A stretch of 64,000 bases of DNA from Tritonibacter mobilis. GTDB lineage: Bacteria > Pseudomonadota > Alphaproteobacteria > Rhodobacterales > Rhodobacteraceae. Positions 17,916 to 26,784 of this stretch are shown in pieces. The stretch covers positions 496,001 through 560,000 of the forward strand of contig NZ_LNWY01000005.1 of assembly GCF_001681715.1 (NCBI RefSeq), written 5' to 3'. Position numbers and translations under genes: made by a program. Position 1 is the stretch's first letter, and every line of letters begins with the position of its first letter. The notes under the pieces are model-generated. The model saw only the letters and a program-made list of their open reading frames with translations. It was not told the DNA's origin and did not search any database.

Positions 17916-18572
17916 ATGTCGCTGAGTGAGATCAAATCCCGCATTGCCGCCGCTGAAACCGCTGCGGGTCGCGCGCCCGGATCAGCAGAACTGATCGCCG
18001 TGTCCAAAGTGCAGCCCAACGAGCGGGTTGAAGCTGTCCTTGAGGAAGGGCACAGGATTTTTGGAGAGAACCGCGTACAGGAAGCGGCGGGCAAATGGCC
18101 CGAATTTCGTGAAAAATTCTCAGATGTGGACCTACACCTCATTGGCCCCCTGCAAACCAACAAAGCACGGCAGGCGATGGAATTGGTCAACGCCATCCAT
18201 TCCGTAGATCGTCCGAAACTGGCTACAACGCTTGCGCGCCTCGCTCAGGAGCTTGGGCACTGCCCGGAGCTGTTTATTCAGGTCAATACCGGTGAAGAAG
18301 AGCAGAAAGCGGGTATCCTGCCCAAGGACTCTGATGGCTTCATTCAGGAATGCCGCGCGCTTGACCTGCCGATCAAGGGGCTGATGTGCATCCCGCCGGT
18401 GGATGAAGAGCCAAGCCTGCATTTTGCGCTGCTCGCCAAAATCGCCGAGCGCAACGGGTTGAGCGGACTCTCCATGGGTATGAGTGGAGATTTTGAGAGC
18501 GCCATTGCGCTTGGTGCCACCCATGTGCGGGTCGGCTCGGCAATCTTTGGGGAGCGCGCCTATTCAGCGTGA
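17916..18572 (+). CDS. YggS family pyridoxal-phosphate homeostasis protein
   Basis: PLP-binding protein of the YggS/PROSC family, 218 residues, with an alanine-racemase-like barrel but no known catalytic activity; it buffers vitamin B6 and affects amino and keto acid pools. The PLP lysine is in LIAVSKVQPNERV near residue 32, and the family motifs FGENRVQEA, LHLIGPLQTNKAR and LSMGMSGDFESAIALGATHV are all present. The last 9 bases overlap the end of the converging L,D-transpeptidase gene. Confidence 0.95.
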   Translation: MSLSEIKSRIAAAETAAGRAPGSAELIAVSKVQPNERVEAVLEEGHRIFGENRVQEAAGKWPEFREKFSDVDLHLIGPLQTNKARQAMELVNAIHSVDRPKLATTLARLAQELGHCPELFIQVNTGEEEQKAGILPKDSDGFIQECRALDLPIKGLMCIPPVDEEPSLHFALLAKIAERNGLSGLSMGMSGDFESAIALGATHVRVGSAIFGERAYSA

Positions 18573-19064
18573 CTGCACGATGACCCGAGCGCCCGGTTGT
18601 AGGCGCTCGGCAATCCAGCGCAGGTTTTGGCGTGAAAAGGCAATGCAGCCTTCTGTTGGATAGCCGGGCCTTCGCCATTGATGCAGAAAGACCGCCGAGC
18701 CGCGCCCTTTGACGGAGTTGGGCCAGTTCCAATCCGTAACCAACACCAGATCATAGAGCGGATCGGCGCGGCGCAAGGTCTCATGACTGAAAGCGTAAGG
18801 CGCGCGCACCATGTGATTATAGTCCTGCGCTTCGCCATCATCCGACCACAGATCACCGGGGAGAATCGGTGTGGCCCAATCCTGCGGCGCTGGGATACGG
18901 TCCGGGCGATATAGCATGCCGACAATGCGGTGAGTGCCCACAGGTGTGGCCCCGTCGCCTTCGCGTTTGTTTGGCGCAATGCCCCCTTTGCCGATAGTGC
19001 AGGGAAATCTCCGCCCCATGAAACGCAGTCCGTTTGGGGTTAAAACCAGATCCGAAGGGGTCAT
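18564..19064 (-). CDS. L,D-transpeptidase family protein (YkuD domain)
   Basis: A 166-residue protein of the YkuD catalytic domain family, which crosslinks peptidoglycan or anchors proteins through L,D bonds. The glycine-rich loop reads [13 protein letters not shown] ([15 protein letters not shown]), and the catalytic cysteine lies in [14 protein letters not shown] near the C-terminus, following the conserved histidine in FLHQW. No signal peptide is evident at the N-terminus, which is odd for an enzyme acting outside the inner membrane. It overlaps the ribA stop codon by 4 bases, so the two are co-translated. Confidence 0.87.
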   Translation of the reverse strand: MTPSDLVLTPNGLRFMGRRFPCTIGKGGIAPNKREGDGATPVGTHRIVGMLYRPDRIPAPQDWATPILPGDLWSDDGEAQDYNHMVRAPYAFSHETLRRADPLYDLVLVTDWNWPNSVKGRGSAVFLHQWRRPGYPTEGCIAFSRQNLRWIAERLQPGARVIVQSR

Positions 19065-20149
19065 AACATGTGGCCCGATTTGCTGGCTTTGGTTGCGAGG
19101 TAATGGCGGTTGAACTCGTTTTCGCCAACTTTCAGCGGAACCCGTTCCACCACCGTGATGCCGGTTTTCTCCATCATTGCAATCTTGCCGGGGTTGTTTG
19201 TCATCAGCCGGACAGATGAAAACCCCAGTTCGCGCAGGATCGAAGCCCCGAGTCGGAAATCGCGCTCGTCATCCTCAAATCCAAGCCGGTGATTGGCCTC
19301 AACTGTGTCAAAGCCCTGATCCTGCAGGGAATAAGCGCGCATCTTATTGGCGAGGCCAATGCCGCGTCCCTCTTGGTTGAGATACAACAGCACGCCTGCG
19401 CCCTCCGTTCCCATTTGCCCCAGAGCACCGCGCAGTTGCGGCCCGCAGTCGCATTTGAGCGAACCGAGCACGTCACCGGTAAAGCAGGCAGAATGAAGCC
19501 GAGCCAGAACCGGCGTATTTCGGTCCGGGCGCCCGATCTCGATTGCGTAATGTTCTTCACCGCCATCCTCGGGACGGAAGATGTGCAAGCGCCCGGCTTG
19601 CGATGCCTCCATCGGCAGGCGCGCAGCTGCAACCGGATGTAGCGGCGAGCTTTTATTAAGGAGCGGCTCAGTAGCGGATTGGGGCAGGAGAGTCAAATCG
19701 TGTTTGAGGGCAAAGTCTCCTGCATTTTCTAGGGCGACATAGACGGTCGCAGGCAGGAGGCGCGCGGATTTCACCAATGCGATGGCAAGGCGGGGGAGCG
19801 TCGCATCACCGCTGCGCGCACTCGTCAGTGGTCCCTTCATCGGCGTCTGCAGGTCATCTGCCGGGTCAGCAATGGCCTCAATCCAGCCAAGCTCCACATC
19901 TGTCGGAACGGCGATCCGCGCGATGTCCTCGTCATAGACGCGAGCCTTTAACGTGGCGGCACGCCGCGCGGTCAATGCGAGCGACACTTGCCCCAAATCG
20001 CGCAGATCTGCGAGGCGGGCAGCACTCAGGCTTTCGACCGCGATTGCAAGAATAGCGGTGTCACCTGTGGTCAGGATCACCGGTAATCCCATCCTCAGAT
20101 CCACTCTGGCACGGGCAATCCGCTCCAGCATTGTCGGCAATAGGCTCAT
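19061..20149 (-). CDS. ribA: GTP cyclohydrolase II with degenerate DHBP-synthase-like N-domain
   Basis: GTP cyclohydrolase II, first step of riboflavin synthesis, 362 residues. The C-terminal domain carries the zinc cysteines in [16 protein letters not shown] (about residues 222-235), then [20 protein letters not shown] and the closing [12 protein letters not shown]. The first ~150 residues align in length and position with a 3,4-dihydroxy-2-butanone-4-phosphate synthase domain but lack its acidic RENEGDL-type catalytic box, so this part is probably structural. A separate ribB would then be needed elsewhere. Downstream it overlaps an L,D-transpeptidase gene by an ATGA. Confidence 0.9.
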   Translation of the reverse strand: MSLLPTMLERIARARVDLRMGLPVILTTGDTAILAIAVESLSAARLADLRDLGQVSLALTARRAATLKARVYDEDIARIAVPTDVELGWIEAIADPADDLQTPMKGPLTSARSGDATLPRLAIALVKSARLLPATVYVALENAGDFALKHDLTLLPQSATEPLLNKSSPLHPVAAARLPMEASQAGRLHIFRPEDGGEEHYAIEIGRPDRNTPVLARLHSACFTGDVLGSLKCDCGPQLRGALGQMGTEGAGVLLYLNQEGRGIGLANKMRAYSLQDQGFDTVEANHRLGFEDDERDFRLGASILRELGFSSVRLMTNNPGKIAMMEKTGITVVERVPLKVGENEFNRHYLATKASKSGHML

Positions 20150-20319
20150 CAGGTCTTGGTTCCCGGCTGTAACATCAGGAGCCTACTCCTATGCTCAATT
20201 GCTGCAAAAGTGAAATATTTCCGCCTCAGAGGACACGTCGACGTGAAGCGATCACCGCGAAGCTTGTTCTTTCGTGAGCTTGCGCACATCTGTGAAAACA
20301 AGACACCAGGAGAGACCCG

Positions 20320-21006
20320 ATGGCCCAGTTGAAGAAAATCCTGCTCGTTGATGATGACGAGGATCTGCGCGAGGCGCTGAGCGAACAGCTTGTTATGACC
20401 GAAGATTTCGACGTCTTCGAGGCTGGCGACGGGCAGCGCGCGATGGAACGCGCCAAGGAAGCGATCTACGATCTGATCATCCTTGATGTGGGCCTTCCGG
20501 ACACTGATGGGCGCGAATTGTGCCGTTTGATGCGCAAACAAGGCGTGAAGTCTCCGATCCTGATGCTCACTGGGCACGACAGTGATGCGGACACGATTTT
20601 GGGCCTCGATGCGGGTGCCAACGACTATGTCACGAAACCGTTCAAGTTCCCGGTCCTCTTGGCACGTATCCGCGCCCAGTTGCGCCAGCACGAACAATCC
20701 GAAGACGCGGTTTTTGTGTTGGGGCCCTATACGTTCAAACCTGCGATGAAGATCCTGATCACCGAGGACGAGCGCAAAATTCGTCTGACGGAGAAGGAAA
20801 CCAACATCCTGAAGTTCCTCTACCGCTCCAACGACGGCGTGGTGCCCCGCGACGTTTTGTTGCATGAGGTCTGGGGTTACAACGCAGGGGTTACAACGCA
20901 TACCCTAGAGACCCATATATACCGTCTACGCCAGAAGATTGAGCCCGACCCGTCGAATGCGAGACTTCTTGTGACGGAATCAGGCGGTTACCGGTTGGTG
21001 GCCTAA
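20320..21006 (+). CDS. OmpR-family response regulator, CenR-like
   Basis: A 228-residue two-component regulator. The receiver domain has the acidic pair D11-D12, the phospho-acceptor D56 in LIILDVGLPD, the MLTGHD threonine and the TKPF lysine. The C-terminal winged helix of OmpR type ends ETHIYRLRQKIEPDP and GGYRLVA. No histidine kinase lies beside it. Its sequence style and lone position recall CenR, an essential cell-envelope regulator of Caulobacter and Rhodobacter; this is recognition from memory and should be treated as tentative. AGGAGAG precedes the start, and a strong terminator follows. Confidence 0.9.
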   Translation: MAQLKKILLVDDDEDLREALSEQLVMTEDFDVFEAGDGQRAMERAKEAIYDLIILDVGLPDTDGRELCRLMRKQGVKSPILMLTGHDSDADTILGLDAGANDYVTKPFKFPVLLARIRAQLRQHEQSEDAVFVLGPYTFKPAMKILITEDERKIRLTEKETNILKFLYRSNDGVVPRDVLLHEVWGYNAGVTTHTLETHIYRLRQKIEPDPSNARLLVTESGGYRLVA

Positions 21007-21114
21007 GCGACAATCAGGTGCGGAACAAGTTTCGACCACACACGTTATACGGTCGAACCACACGAGAGATCCCGCGCATATCCGGGTCATGATATGCATC
21101 CTCCCTGTTGGACT

Positions 21115-21142
21115 GGCCGGGCTTCGTGCCCGGCCTTTTTTT
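21115..21142 (+). terminator. Rho-independent terminator after the response regulator
   Basis: A perfect 8-base stem (ggccgggc / gcccggcc) with a 5-base loop is followed by seven T residues. It lies just before the 3' end of the converging dioxygenase gene. Confidence 0.92.
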
Positions 21143-21150
21143 GTGCCGTG

Positions 21151-22269
21151 TCAGGCTGTGCGGTGCAAAACGCGCAGGCGGCTCTCGAACTCACCACGAT
21201 CCACGTAGCATCCGTGTAGGTGGCGATAGCCTGTTTGCGGATCAAAGGCGTCACGCCCGTGCAGGATGCGGCGATTGTCAAATACCACCATCTCTCCGCC
21301 CCTGAGCTTGAGTGTCACGAGGTATTCAGGCGACCGCGTCATAATCATAAACTGCCGATAGGCTCGGTAGTAGCGCTGCATCAAGGCGGGTTCGAGGTCG
21401 AAGATATCCGCCAGATGGGCGTTAAAACAGATCTCGATCACGCGGCCCTCTTCGTCGAGGTTGATGACCTTCTTGCGGTTGCGAATGTCGGTCTCATGAT
21501 CGTGAAAGCGAAACGGGACCGAGACGGTGGAGAGCAGCTCAAAACTCTCGGGATCTTGGTCGCGCAGGTCCTCGGCGATGGCGTAGCCGTCACAAAACAG
21601 CGAGCCACCCCCGACAGCCTCATTGGCGAGGCAGTGCAGGAACTGAAACCCCGGCGGTAGCTCCTGATTGGTCAGATCCGTGTGCAGGGGCAGAGCGATC
21701 GGTGTGTAGGCGAGGTTGTTGGGATTGGGTTTGGATTTCACCTCAAACGTGACGCCAAAATTTGTCTGCCGCAGAAAGCCGATGCGGCGCGCGACCTCCA
21801 TGCCGGCCTCGGTTGTGTCCGCAAGCCCTTCGACGATCGAGACGCCGATGATCTGGGTTTGCTCCAGCCAGTCCCGCAGCATGCGGTCCGAGGCCAACAC
21901 CTCCTGCGCCGCGACGCGGGGTATGCCGTTTGCGCCCAGATCACTGCGCCAGGATTGAAACCCTGTGTGGGCCGGATCGGATACGCGTGTGCCCGGCACA
22001 TACGCGCGCAACCAAGCCAAATCAAAGCGACTGCTGCTCTGGGACTCATCCTGCCAGTGAGCCACGAGATGCGAGCCTGAGATCGCAACGGATGCTGCGG
22101 TGAGGTCGGGTGGGATCGCGGAGAGATCGGTGACCCGCTCCTGTGTGTCGGGGTGAAACCCGGCGGGGTCATTGTCGCGCAACCAGATATAGGGGTAGCG
22201 GGCGGATGTGCCATCGGTGAAAGAGACGAGAACGCATGCGTCCTCGGGCTGCAAAACGGCCTGTGCCAT
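21151..22269 (-). CDS. Gamma-butyrobetaine hydroxylase-like Fe(II)/2-oxoglutarate dioxygenase
   Basis: A 372-residue dioxygenase of the GBBH/TMLH (TauD-fold) family. The N-terminal ~90 residues form the small GBBH-like domain (YPYIWLRDNDPAGFHPDTQE). The catalytic barrel holds the iron ligands in LPLHTDLTNQELPPG (HxD) and the distal His in FDNRRILHGRDAF, with an Arg after it (TGYRHLHGCY) for 2-oxoglutarate. The length and two-domain form match butyrobetaine and trimethyllysine hydroxylases, so a role in carnitine-type metabolism is likely but the substrate is not fixed. AGGAGG lies 8 bases before the start. An unexplained short ORF lies just upstream. Confidence 0.9.
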   Translation of the reverse strand: MAQAVLQPEDACVLVSFTDGTSARYPYIWLRDNDPAGFHPDTQERVTDLSAIPPDLTAASVAISGSHLVAHWQDESQSSSRFDLAWLRAYVPGTRVSDPAHTGFQSWRSDLGANGIPRVAAQEVLASDRMLRDWLEQTQIIGVSIVEGLADTTEAGMEVARRIGFLRQTNFGVTFEVKSKPNPNNLAYTPIALPLHTDLTNQELPPGFQFLHCLANEAVGGGSLFCDGYAIAEDLRDQDPESFELLSTVSVPFRFHDHETDIRNRKKVINLDEEGRVIEICFNAHLADIFDLEPALMQRYYRAYRQFMIMTRSPEYLVTLKLRGGEMVVFDNRRILHGRDAFDPQTGYRHLHGCYVDRGEFESRLRVLHRTA

Positions 22270-22583
22270 GAGAATCCTCCTGGCGTTTGGGATGCTAATT
22301 GTGGTGGAAACGCCCCGTCAGGGCGCAGCATCAGGTGCCGGTGGCGGCCACCAGTCATAGGCCTTTTTGTAGGGGTGTCCGGGGCGTTGCCCCAATACCG
22401 GTACCATGGGTTTGGCCAGTTCGTTCGTGGGTTGCTCTTGTCAATGTAAAGTATGTGGCACCGCCCTTTGCAAGCAAATTCACGGCGTGGTGATTGCGCA
22501 GGAAACCGCATTCACCCCACTGGTATCTTGGGCAGAGCGCAGGCAATATCCCCACAAACACTTGCCAGAGATAGAGAGCCCGC
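22270..22583. other. 314-base divergent spacer with a possible short upstream ORF
   Basis: This gap separates the divergent dioxygenase and xthA genes. On the minus strand it holds a 29-codon ORF at 22318-22407 (ATG start, TGA stop) rich in Pro and Trp (ending KKAYDWWPPPAPDAAP), with no obvious ribosome site. An overlapping frame reads WPNPWYRYWGNAPDTP just before it. No tRNA, hairpin terminator or larger gene is visible. Whether the short ORF is translated is unknown. Confidence 0.4.
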
Positions 22584-23372
22584 ATGTCCTTTACCCTTGC
22601 CACATGGAACATCAACTCCGTGCGTCTGCGCGAACCGATTGTCATCAAGCTGCTGCAAGAAGAAGGGCCGGATGTGCTCTGCCTGCAAGAGTGCAAAAGC
22701 CCGGTCGAGAAGATCCCGATGGAGGCATTCCGCGAGTTGGGCTATCAGCACATGATTGCACGCGGGCAAAAGGGCTATAATGGCGTCGCGATCCTGTCAC
22801 GGCTGCCGATCGAGGATGTGGGCGACAAGGATTTTGCCAGCCTCGGCCATGCCCGCCATGTGGCGGGGCGGCTGGAAAACGGTGTGACCATCCACAATTT
22901 CTATGTGCCCGCTGGCGGTGACGAGCCGGATCGCGAGAAAAACGTGAAATTCGGCCAGAAGCTCGACTATCTGACCGAGATGCGGGACTGGTTCCATGCG
23001 GACCGGCCCGAGAAGTCGGTGCTGGTCGGGGATCTCAATATCGCGCCGCGCGAGGATGATGTCTGGGACCACAAGAAACTGTTGAAGGTGGTGAGCCACA
23101 CGCCGATCGAGGTGGAGCATCTGGCGCAGGTGATGGAGGCGGGCGGCTGGGCCGATGTCACGCGCAAGGATATCCCCGAAGGGCAGCTTTATAGCTGGTG
23201 GAGCTATCGGGCCAAGGACTGGGACGCCGCCGACAAGGGGCGCAGGCTGGACCATGTCTGGACCACGCCCGACATCACCAACGCCACGCACTCCAGCCGC
23301 ATCCTGCGCGACGCGCGCGGGTGGGAAAAGCCAAGTGATCACGCGCCGGTTTTTGCGACGTTTGATCTCTGA
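22584..23372 (+). CDS. xthA: Exodeoxyribonuclease III
   Basis: AP endonuclease and 3'-5' exonuclease of base excision repair, 262 residues. The EEP-fold active site can be followed: N10 in TWNINSVRL, the metal-binding Glu in LCLQECKSP, the central LVGDLNIAPREDD, and the C-terminal RRLDHVWTT and SDHAPVFATFDL. Length and motifs are standard. It starts the rightward run and is ended by a clear terminator before the thioredoxin gene. Confidence 0.96.
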   Translation: MSFTLATWNINSVRLREPIVIKLLQEEGPDVLCLQECKSPVEKIPMEAFRELGYQHMIARGQKGYNGVAILSRLPIEDVGDKDFASLGHARHVAGRLENGVTIHNFYVPAGGDEPDREKNVKFGQKLDYLTEMRDWFHADRPEKSVLVGDLNIAPREDDVWDHKKLLKVVSHTPIEVEHLAQVMEAGGWADVTRKDIPEGQLYSWWSYRAKDWDAADKGRRLDHVWTTPDITNATHSSRILRDARGWEKPSDHAPVFATFDL

Positions 23373-23412
23373 GATCCGGGATCAAAGGTCGGGGAGGCTC
23401 CCGCCAAAAGGC

Positions 23413-23438
23413 GCGCGCCCCAAGGGGCGCGCATTTTT
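23413..23438 (+). terminator. Rho-independent terminator after xthA
   Basis: A perfect 9-base stem (gcgcgcccc / ggggcgcgc) with a 2-base loop is followed by attttt. It lies 40 bases after the xthA stop codon. Confidence 0.88.
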
Positions 23439-23450
23439 GTTGGGCCGAGC

Positions 23451-23487
23451 GCCGCACCTGCCGGTGCGGCGTGCGCAAGACGCACGC
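23451..23487. repeat. Two overlapping GC-rich hairpins ahead of the thioredoxin gene
   Basis: One hairpin pairs gccgcacc (23451-23458) with ggtgcggc (23463-23470). A second pairs gcgtgcg (23469-23475) with cgcacgc (23481-23487). They share two bases, so full formation of both is mutually exclusive. No T-run follows. They may be an untranslated-leader structure of the thioredoxin gene at 23571. Confidence 0.45.
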
Positions 23488-23570
23488 TTGACGCAAAACT
23501 CATCCCTTGGTTTTCCGGCGCTGAAATCGCATATAGGGCGCAAGCAAGACTCGAAAAGGAGTGCAGAGCA

Positions 23571-24506
23571 ATGATGGACATTCTGGGCGGTGGAGCCAAT
23601 GCGGCCCCTGCGGGCGATCTCATCAAGGATGTGACCGAAGAGACCTTCATGGCTGAGGTGGTCGATGCCTCCATGGAAGTTCCGGTCATCGTGGATTTCT
23701 GGGCACCGTGGTGTGGCCCCTGCAAGACGCTGGGCCCGATGCTGGAGGCGGCAGTGACCAAGGCCAAAGGCGCGGTCAAAATGGCCAAGATCAACGTCGA
23801 TGAAAATCAGCGTCTGGCCGCTGCACTCGCGCAGCAGGGGCTGCCGCTTCAGTCAATTCCGACGGTGGTCGGGTTCTATCAGGGCCGTCCCGTGGACATG
23901 TTCCAAGGTGCGCTGCCGCAATCTGAAATCGACGCTTTCCTGCAAAAGCTTGCAGAGGCCGCGGGCAGCACTGCCGATGGTGGCCTCGGCGAGGCCATCG
24001 AGACCGCTGAGCAGATGCTGGAAGAAGGCGCGGCTCAGGACGCAGCGCAAGTCTTTGCCGCGATCCTTGGCGAAGACGACAAGAACGCCGCGGCCTACAG
24101 CGGCCTTGCACGTTGTCACGTCGCGCTGGGGGAACTTGATCAGGCCGAAGCGGTGCTGAACGGCGCACCTGCCGAGATTTCCACCGCAGCCGAAATTGAA
24201 GCCGCGCATGCCCAGATTGAACTGGCACGGCAGGCGGAAAACGCAGGTCCCGTGGCGGAGCTGCGTGCGGCGGTTGACGCCAACCCAGATGACCATCAGG
24301 CCCGGTTCGATCTGGCACAGGCGCTGCACGCCGCAGGTGAGGCTGAGGCCGCAGTGAATGAACTGCTGGAGCTGTTCCGGCGTGATCGCGAGTGGAATGA
24401 GGGTGCGGCCAAGGCCCAGCTCTTCACCATTTTCGAGGCCCTGAAGCCGAATGATCCGGTGGTGCTGAATGGCCGCCGCAAACTGAGTTCTATGATATTT
24501 GCCTGA
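23571..24506 (+). CDS. Thioredoxin-domain co-chaperone, YbbN/CnoX-like
   Basis: A 311-residue protein with an N-terminal thioredoxin domain (active site FWAPWCGPCKTL, Cys48 and Cys51) followed by a TPR-like helical domain (from about residue 135, with LEEGAAQDAAQVFAAI and YSGLARCHVALGELDQAE). This layout is that of YbbN/CnoX, a holdase that protects unfolding proteins. In E. coli CnoX the active site is altered, but here the intact CGPC means redox activity is possible. Two ATG codons are adjacent at 23571 and 23574; AAGGAG upstream suits either. It leads a run with the LON-domain and Trm112 genes. Confidence 0.92.
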   Translation: MMDILGGGANAAPAGDLIKDVTEETFMAEVVDASMEVPVIVDFWAPWCGPCKTLGPMLEAAVTKAKGAVKMAKINVDENQRLAAALAQQGLPLQSIPTVVGFYQGRPVDMFQGALPQSEIDAFLQKLAEAAGSTADGGLGEAIETAEQMLEEGAAQDAAQVFAAILGEDDKNAAAYSGLARCHVALGELDQAEAVLNGAPAEISTAAEIEAAHAQIELARQAENAGPVAELRAAVDANPDDHQARFDLAQALHAAGEAEAAVNELLELFRRDREWNEGAAKAQLFTIFEALKPNDPVVLNGRRKLSSMIFA

Positions 24507-24533
24507 CGCGATCGCGGCGCTAGGTTCTCAGTC

Positions 24534-25178
24534 ATGATAAAAGCCGCAGACCTGCCGGATACGATCCCTGTCTTCCCTTTGCCCGGAGCACTCTTGCTGC
24601 CTCGGGCAAAGCTACCTCTGCATATCTTCGAGCCGCGCTATTTGCAGATGCTTGAGGATGCGCTCAAAACACGGCATCGGGTCATCGGGATGATCCAGCC
24701 CTGTGGTTCCCGTAATGCGGACAGCTCGGGCTTGCACGCTATTGGCTGTGCCGGGCGCGTGACCCAGTTTTCCGAGACCGAGGACGGGCGGTACTTCATC
24801 ACGCTTTGTGGCCTTTCGCGGTTTCGTGTGAAGGCAGAGGTGGAGGGGTTCACCCCTTATCGGCGCTGTTCTGTCGATTGGAACGGGTTTGATGCGGACC
24901 TTGGTCAGACTGAGCGCGACGAAGGGTTTGATCGCGCGGCCTTGATGGGGCTCTTAGGGCGCTATCTGGATGCACGCGGGATGTCGACGGATTGGGGCGT
25001 GCTGGACGAGGCGGGCGATGAGCTTTTGGTAAATTCGCTGTCCATGCTTCTGGATTTTGAACCCGAGGACAAGCAGGCTCTGCTAGAGGCACCAAGCCTG
25101 ACAACCCGGCGTGAAACGCTGGTCACATTGATGGAGTTCGCTCTACGCGGCGGCTCGCTTGAGGAAAAACTGCAATGA
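24534..25178 (+). CDS. LON substrate-binding-domain protein
   Basis: A 214-residue stand-alone LON N-terminal (LAN) domain protein, without AAA+ ATPase or protease parts. Typical segments are [35 protein letters not shown] and the [19 protein letters not shown] strand pair. Free LAN proteins are conserved in proteobacteria but their role is not settled. It sits 27 bases after the thioredoxin gene and its stop overlaps the next start (ATGA), so it belongs to a thioredoxin-LON-Trm112 transcription unit. Confidence 0.92.
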   Translation: MIKAADLPDTIPVFPLPGALLLPRAKLPLHIFEPRYLQMLEDALKTRHRVIGMIQPCGSRNADSSGLHAIGCAGRVTQFSETEDGRYFITLCGLSRFRVKAEVEGFTPYRRCSVDWNGFDADLGQTERDEGFDRAALMGLLGRYLDARGMSTDWGVLDEAGDELLVNSLSMLLDFEPEDKQALLEAPSLTTRRETLVTLMEFALRGGSLEEKLQ

Positions 25179-25360
25179 ATGACACAACACCTGCTTTTGA
25201 CCGGCACATGCTGGAGGCGCTCGTGTGCCCGGTTACTCAGACGGTGCTGGAATATGACGCCGAGGCGCAGGAGCTGATTTCGCGGCCTGCAAACCTTGCC
25301 TTTCCGATCCGCAACGGTATCCCCGTGATGCTGACGGATGAGGCGCGCCCGCTGGAGTAA
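25175..25360 (+). CDS. Trm112 family protein (UPF0434/YcaR-like)
   Basis: A 61-residue Trm112-domain protein. The characteristic ends are [16 protein letters not shown] and [20 protein letters not shown]. Eukaryotic Trm112 activates methyltransferases; the bacterial short form is less understood. Only one cysteine of the usual zinc site remains (VCPVT), so zinc binding is unlikely. The start overlaps the LON-domain stop by 4 bases. Confidence 0.9.
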   Translation: MNDTTPAFDRHMLEALVCPVTQTVLEYDAEAQELISRPANLAFPIRNGIPVMLTDEARPLE

Positions 25361-25379
25361 CCTTGCACCGGGCGCGCGG

Positions 25380-26606
25380 TCAGAGCGGGCGCCCGCGCAA
25401 CAGACGCGGCAGATCCCCCGAGAGCCCTGCGGCTTCGCGCACGAAACCCCGACGCAGGCTCGGCAGCGCATTGGTCAGACCGAGGCCGAGGTCACGGGTG
25501 GCACGCAGGATCGGATTGTCATTGGAAAACAGCTTGTTGAACACATCTGTCGCCAGTGCCAAGGACGTCGTGTCAAACCGCCGCCACTGCTGATACCGCG
25601 CCAGCACAAGCGGGCTTGCGATGTCCTCACCGCGCCGCGCGGCATCCGTCAGCACTTCGGCAAGGCTCGCAATATCGCGCAGACCGGCATTGAGTCCCTG
25701 ACCCGCGATCGGATGCAATCCATGTGCCGCATCCCCGACCAGGGCCAACCGTTCGCCGTAGAACGCATTGGCAAGGCTCAGTTTCAGCGGATAGCTGAAG
25801 CGTTTTCCCTCTAGCCCGATCTCTCCGAGAAATGACCCAAATCGCGGGCGCAGCACGGTGAGGTAGTCCTCATCCGAGAGTGCTTGAATGCGCGCAGCCT
25901 CTGCGTGGGTTTCGCTCCAGACGATGGAACTGCGATTGCCGGGTAGGGGCAGGATCGCCAGCGGCCCCGGCGGCATGAAGAACTGATGCGCGATGCCGTC
26001 GTGCGGCTGCGCGTGCGAGATGGCGCAGACCAGCGCGGTCTGGCCATAGTCCCAGCCCATGCGCTTGATACCTGCGCGTTCTGCGGTGCCGCTTTGGCGA
26101 CCGTCCGCGCCCACCAAAAGCGCGCCAGAAAGCTGCGAGCCATCCTCAAGCGTCACGGTAACCGCATCTGTGCTGACGGTCTGGGCGATCACCCGCTGAC
26201 CAGAGATTTGCGTGATCTTAGGTTCGGCATCCAGCGCCTCCAACAGGGCGCGGCGCAAGTAGCGGTCCTCGACCATGTAACCCATCGGGCCTTCATCCAG
26301 ATCGCTTTCTTCAAAATGCAAAAAAAGCGGTGAGGGGCCGCGTCCGGCGATACCGTCACTGACTTTGATTTCATTCATCGGCTGCGCGTGAGCCTCTATG
26401 CGCGACCACACTCCGATCTGTTGCAAAAGCCGCGCAGAGGCGAGCGCCAGCGCGTAGGAACGGCCATCAAAATCGGCATCCTCGCGGGTCGGCGCGGGCA
26501 GCGCATCAATCAGCGTCATAGAATGTCCGGCCTGCGCCAGCGCAAGGGCGAGCGAGGGGCCGTTCAGGCCGCCGCCCACGATCAGGATATCACGCATATC
26601 AGTCAT
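25380..26606 (-). CDS. UbiH/UbiF/COQ6 family FAD-dependent monooxygenase
   Basis: FAD-dependent aromatic hydroxylase of the ubiquinone-synthesis group, about 408 residues. The dinucleotide motif ILIVGGGLNGPSLALALAQAG opens the protein, the DG fingerprint appears as GALLVGADGRQSG, and the FAD-ribityl contact is LVGDAAHGLHPIAGQGLNAGL. These are the three hallmarks of the UbiH/COQ6 family, which hydroxylates the ring at C5, C6 or C1. Two ATG codons are possible (26606 and 26597); GCGAGG is better spaced for the second. Longer upstream reading is unlikely. Which ring position it acts on cannot be told. Confidence 0.92.
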   Translation of the reverse strand: MTDMRDILIVGGGLNGPSLALALAQAGHSMTLIDALPAPTREDADFDGRSYALALASARLLQQIGVWSRIEAHAQPMNEIKVSDGIAGRGPSPLFLHFEESDLDEGPMGYMVEDRYLRRALLEALDAEPKITQISGQRVIAQTVSTDAVTVTLEDGSQLSGALLVGADGRQSGTAERAGIKRMGWDYGQTALVCAISHAQPHDGIAHQFFMPPGPLAILPLPGNRSSIVWSETHAEAARIQALSDEDYLTVLRPRFGSFLGEIGLEGKRFSYPLKLSLANAFYGERLALVGDAAHGLHPIAGQGLNAGLRDIASLAEVLTDAARRGEDIASPLVLARYQQWRRFDTTSLALATDVFNKLFSNDNPILRATRDLGLGLTNALPSLRRGFVREAAGLSGDLPRLLRGRPL

Positions 26607-26784
26607 GCCTCGCAATATGCGCCCTAAGGTGGAATTGTCCATGCCATTGTCCAGAGGCACGCTGCCGCAGTCCGCACATTGAGCGCTGAATGAATGCACG
26701 GGATTGTGCGGCCTCGGTGCTCTCGTTACGGTGGCGGCAAATGGAAATCTGCCCCGTCACGGGGATCATAAGAAGGCACACGCG

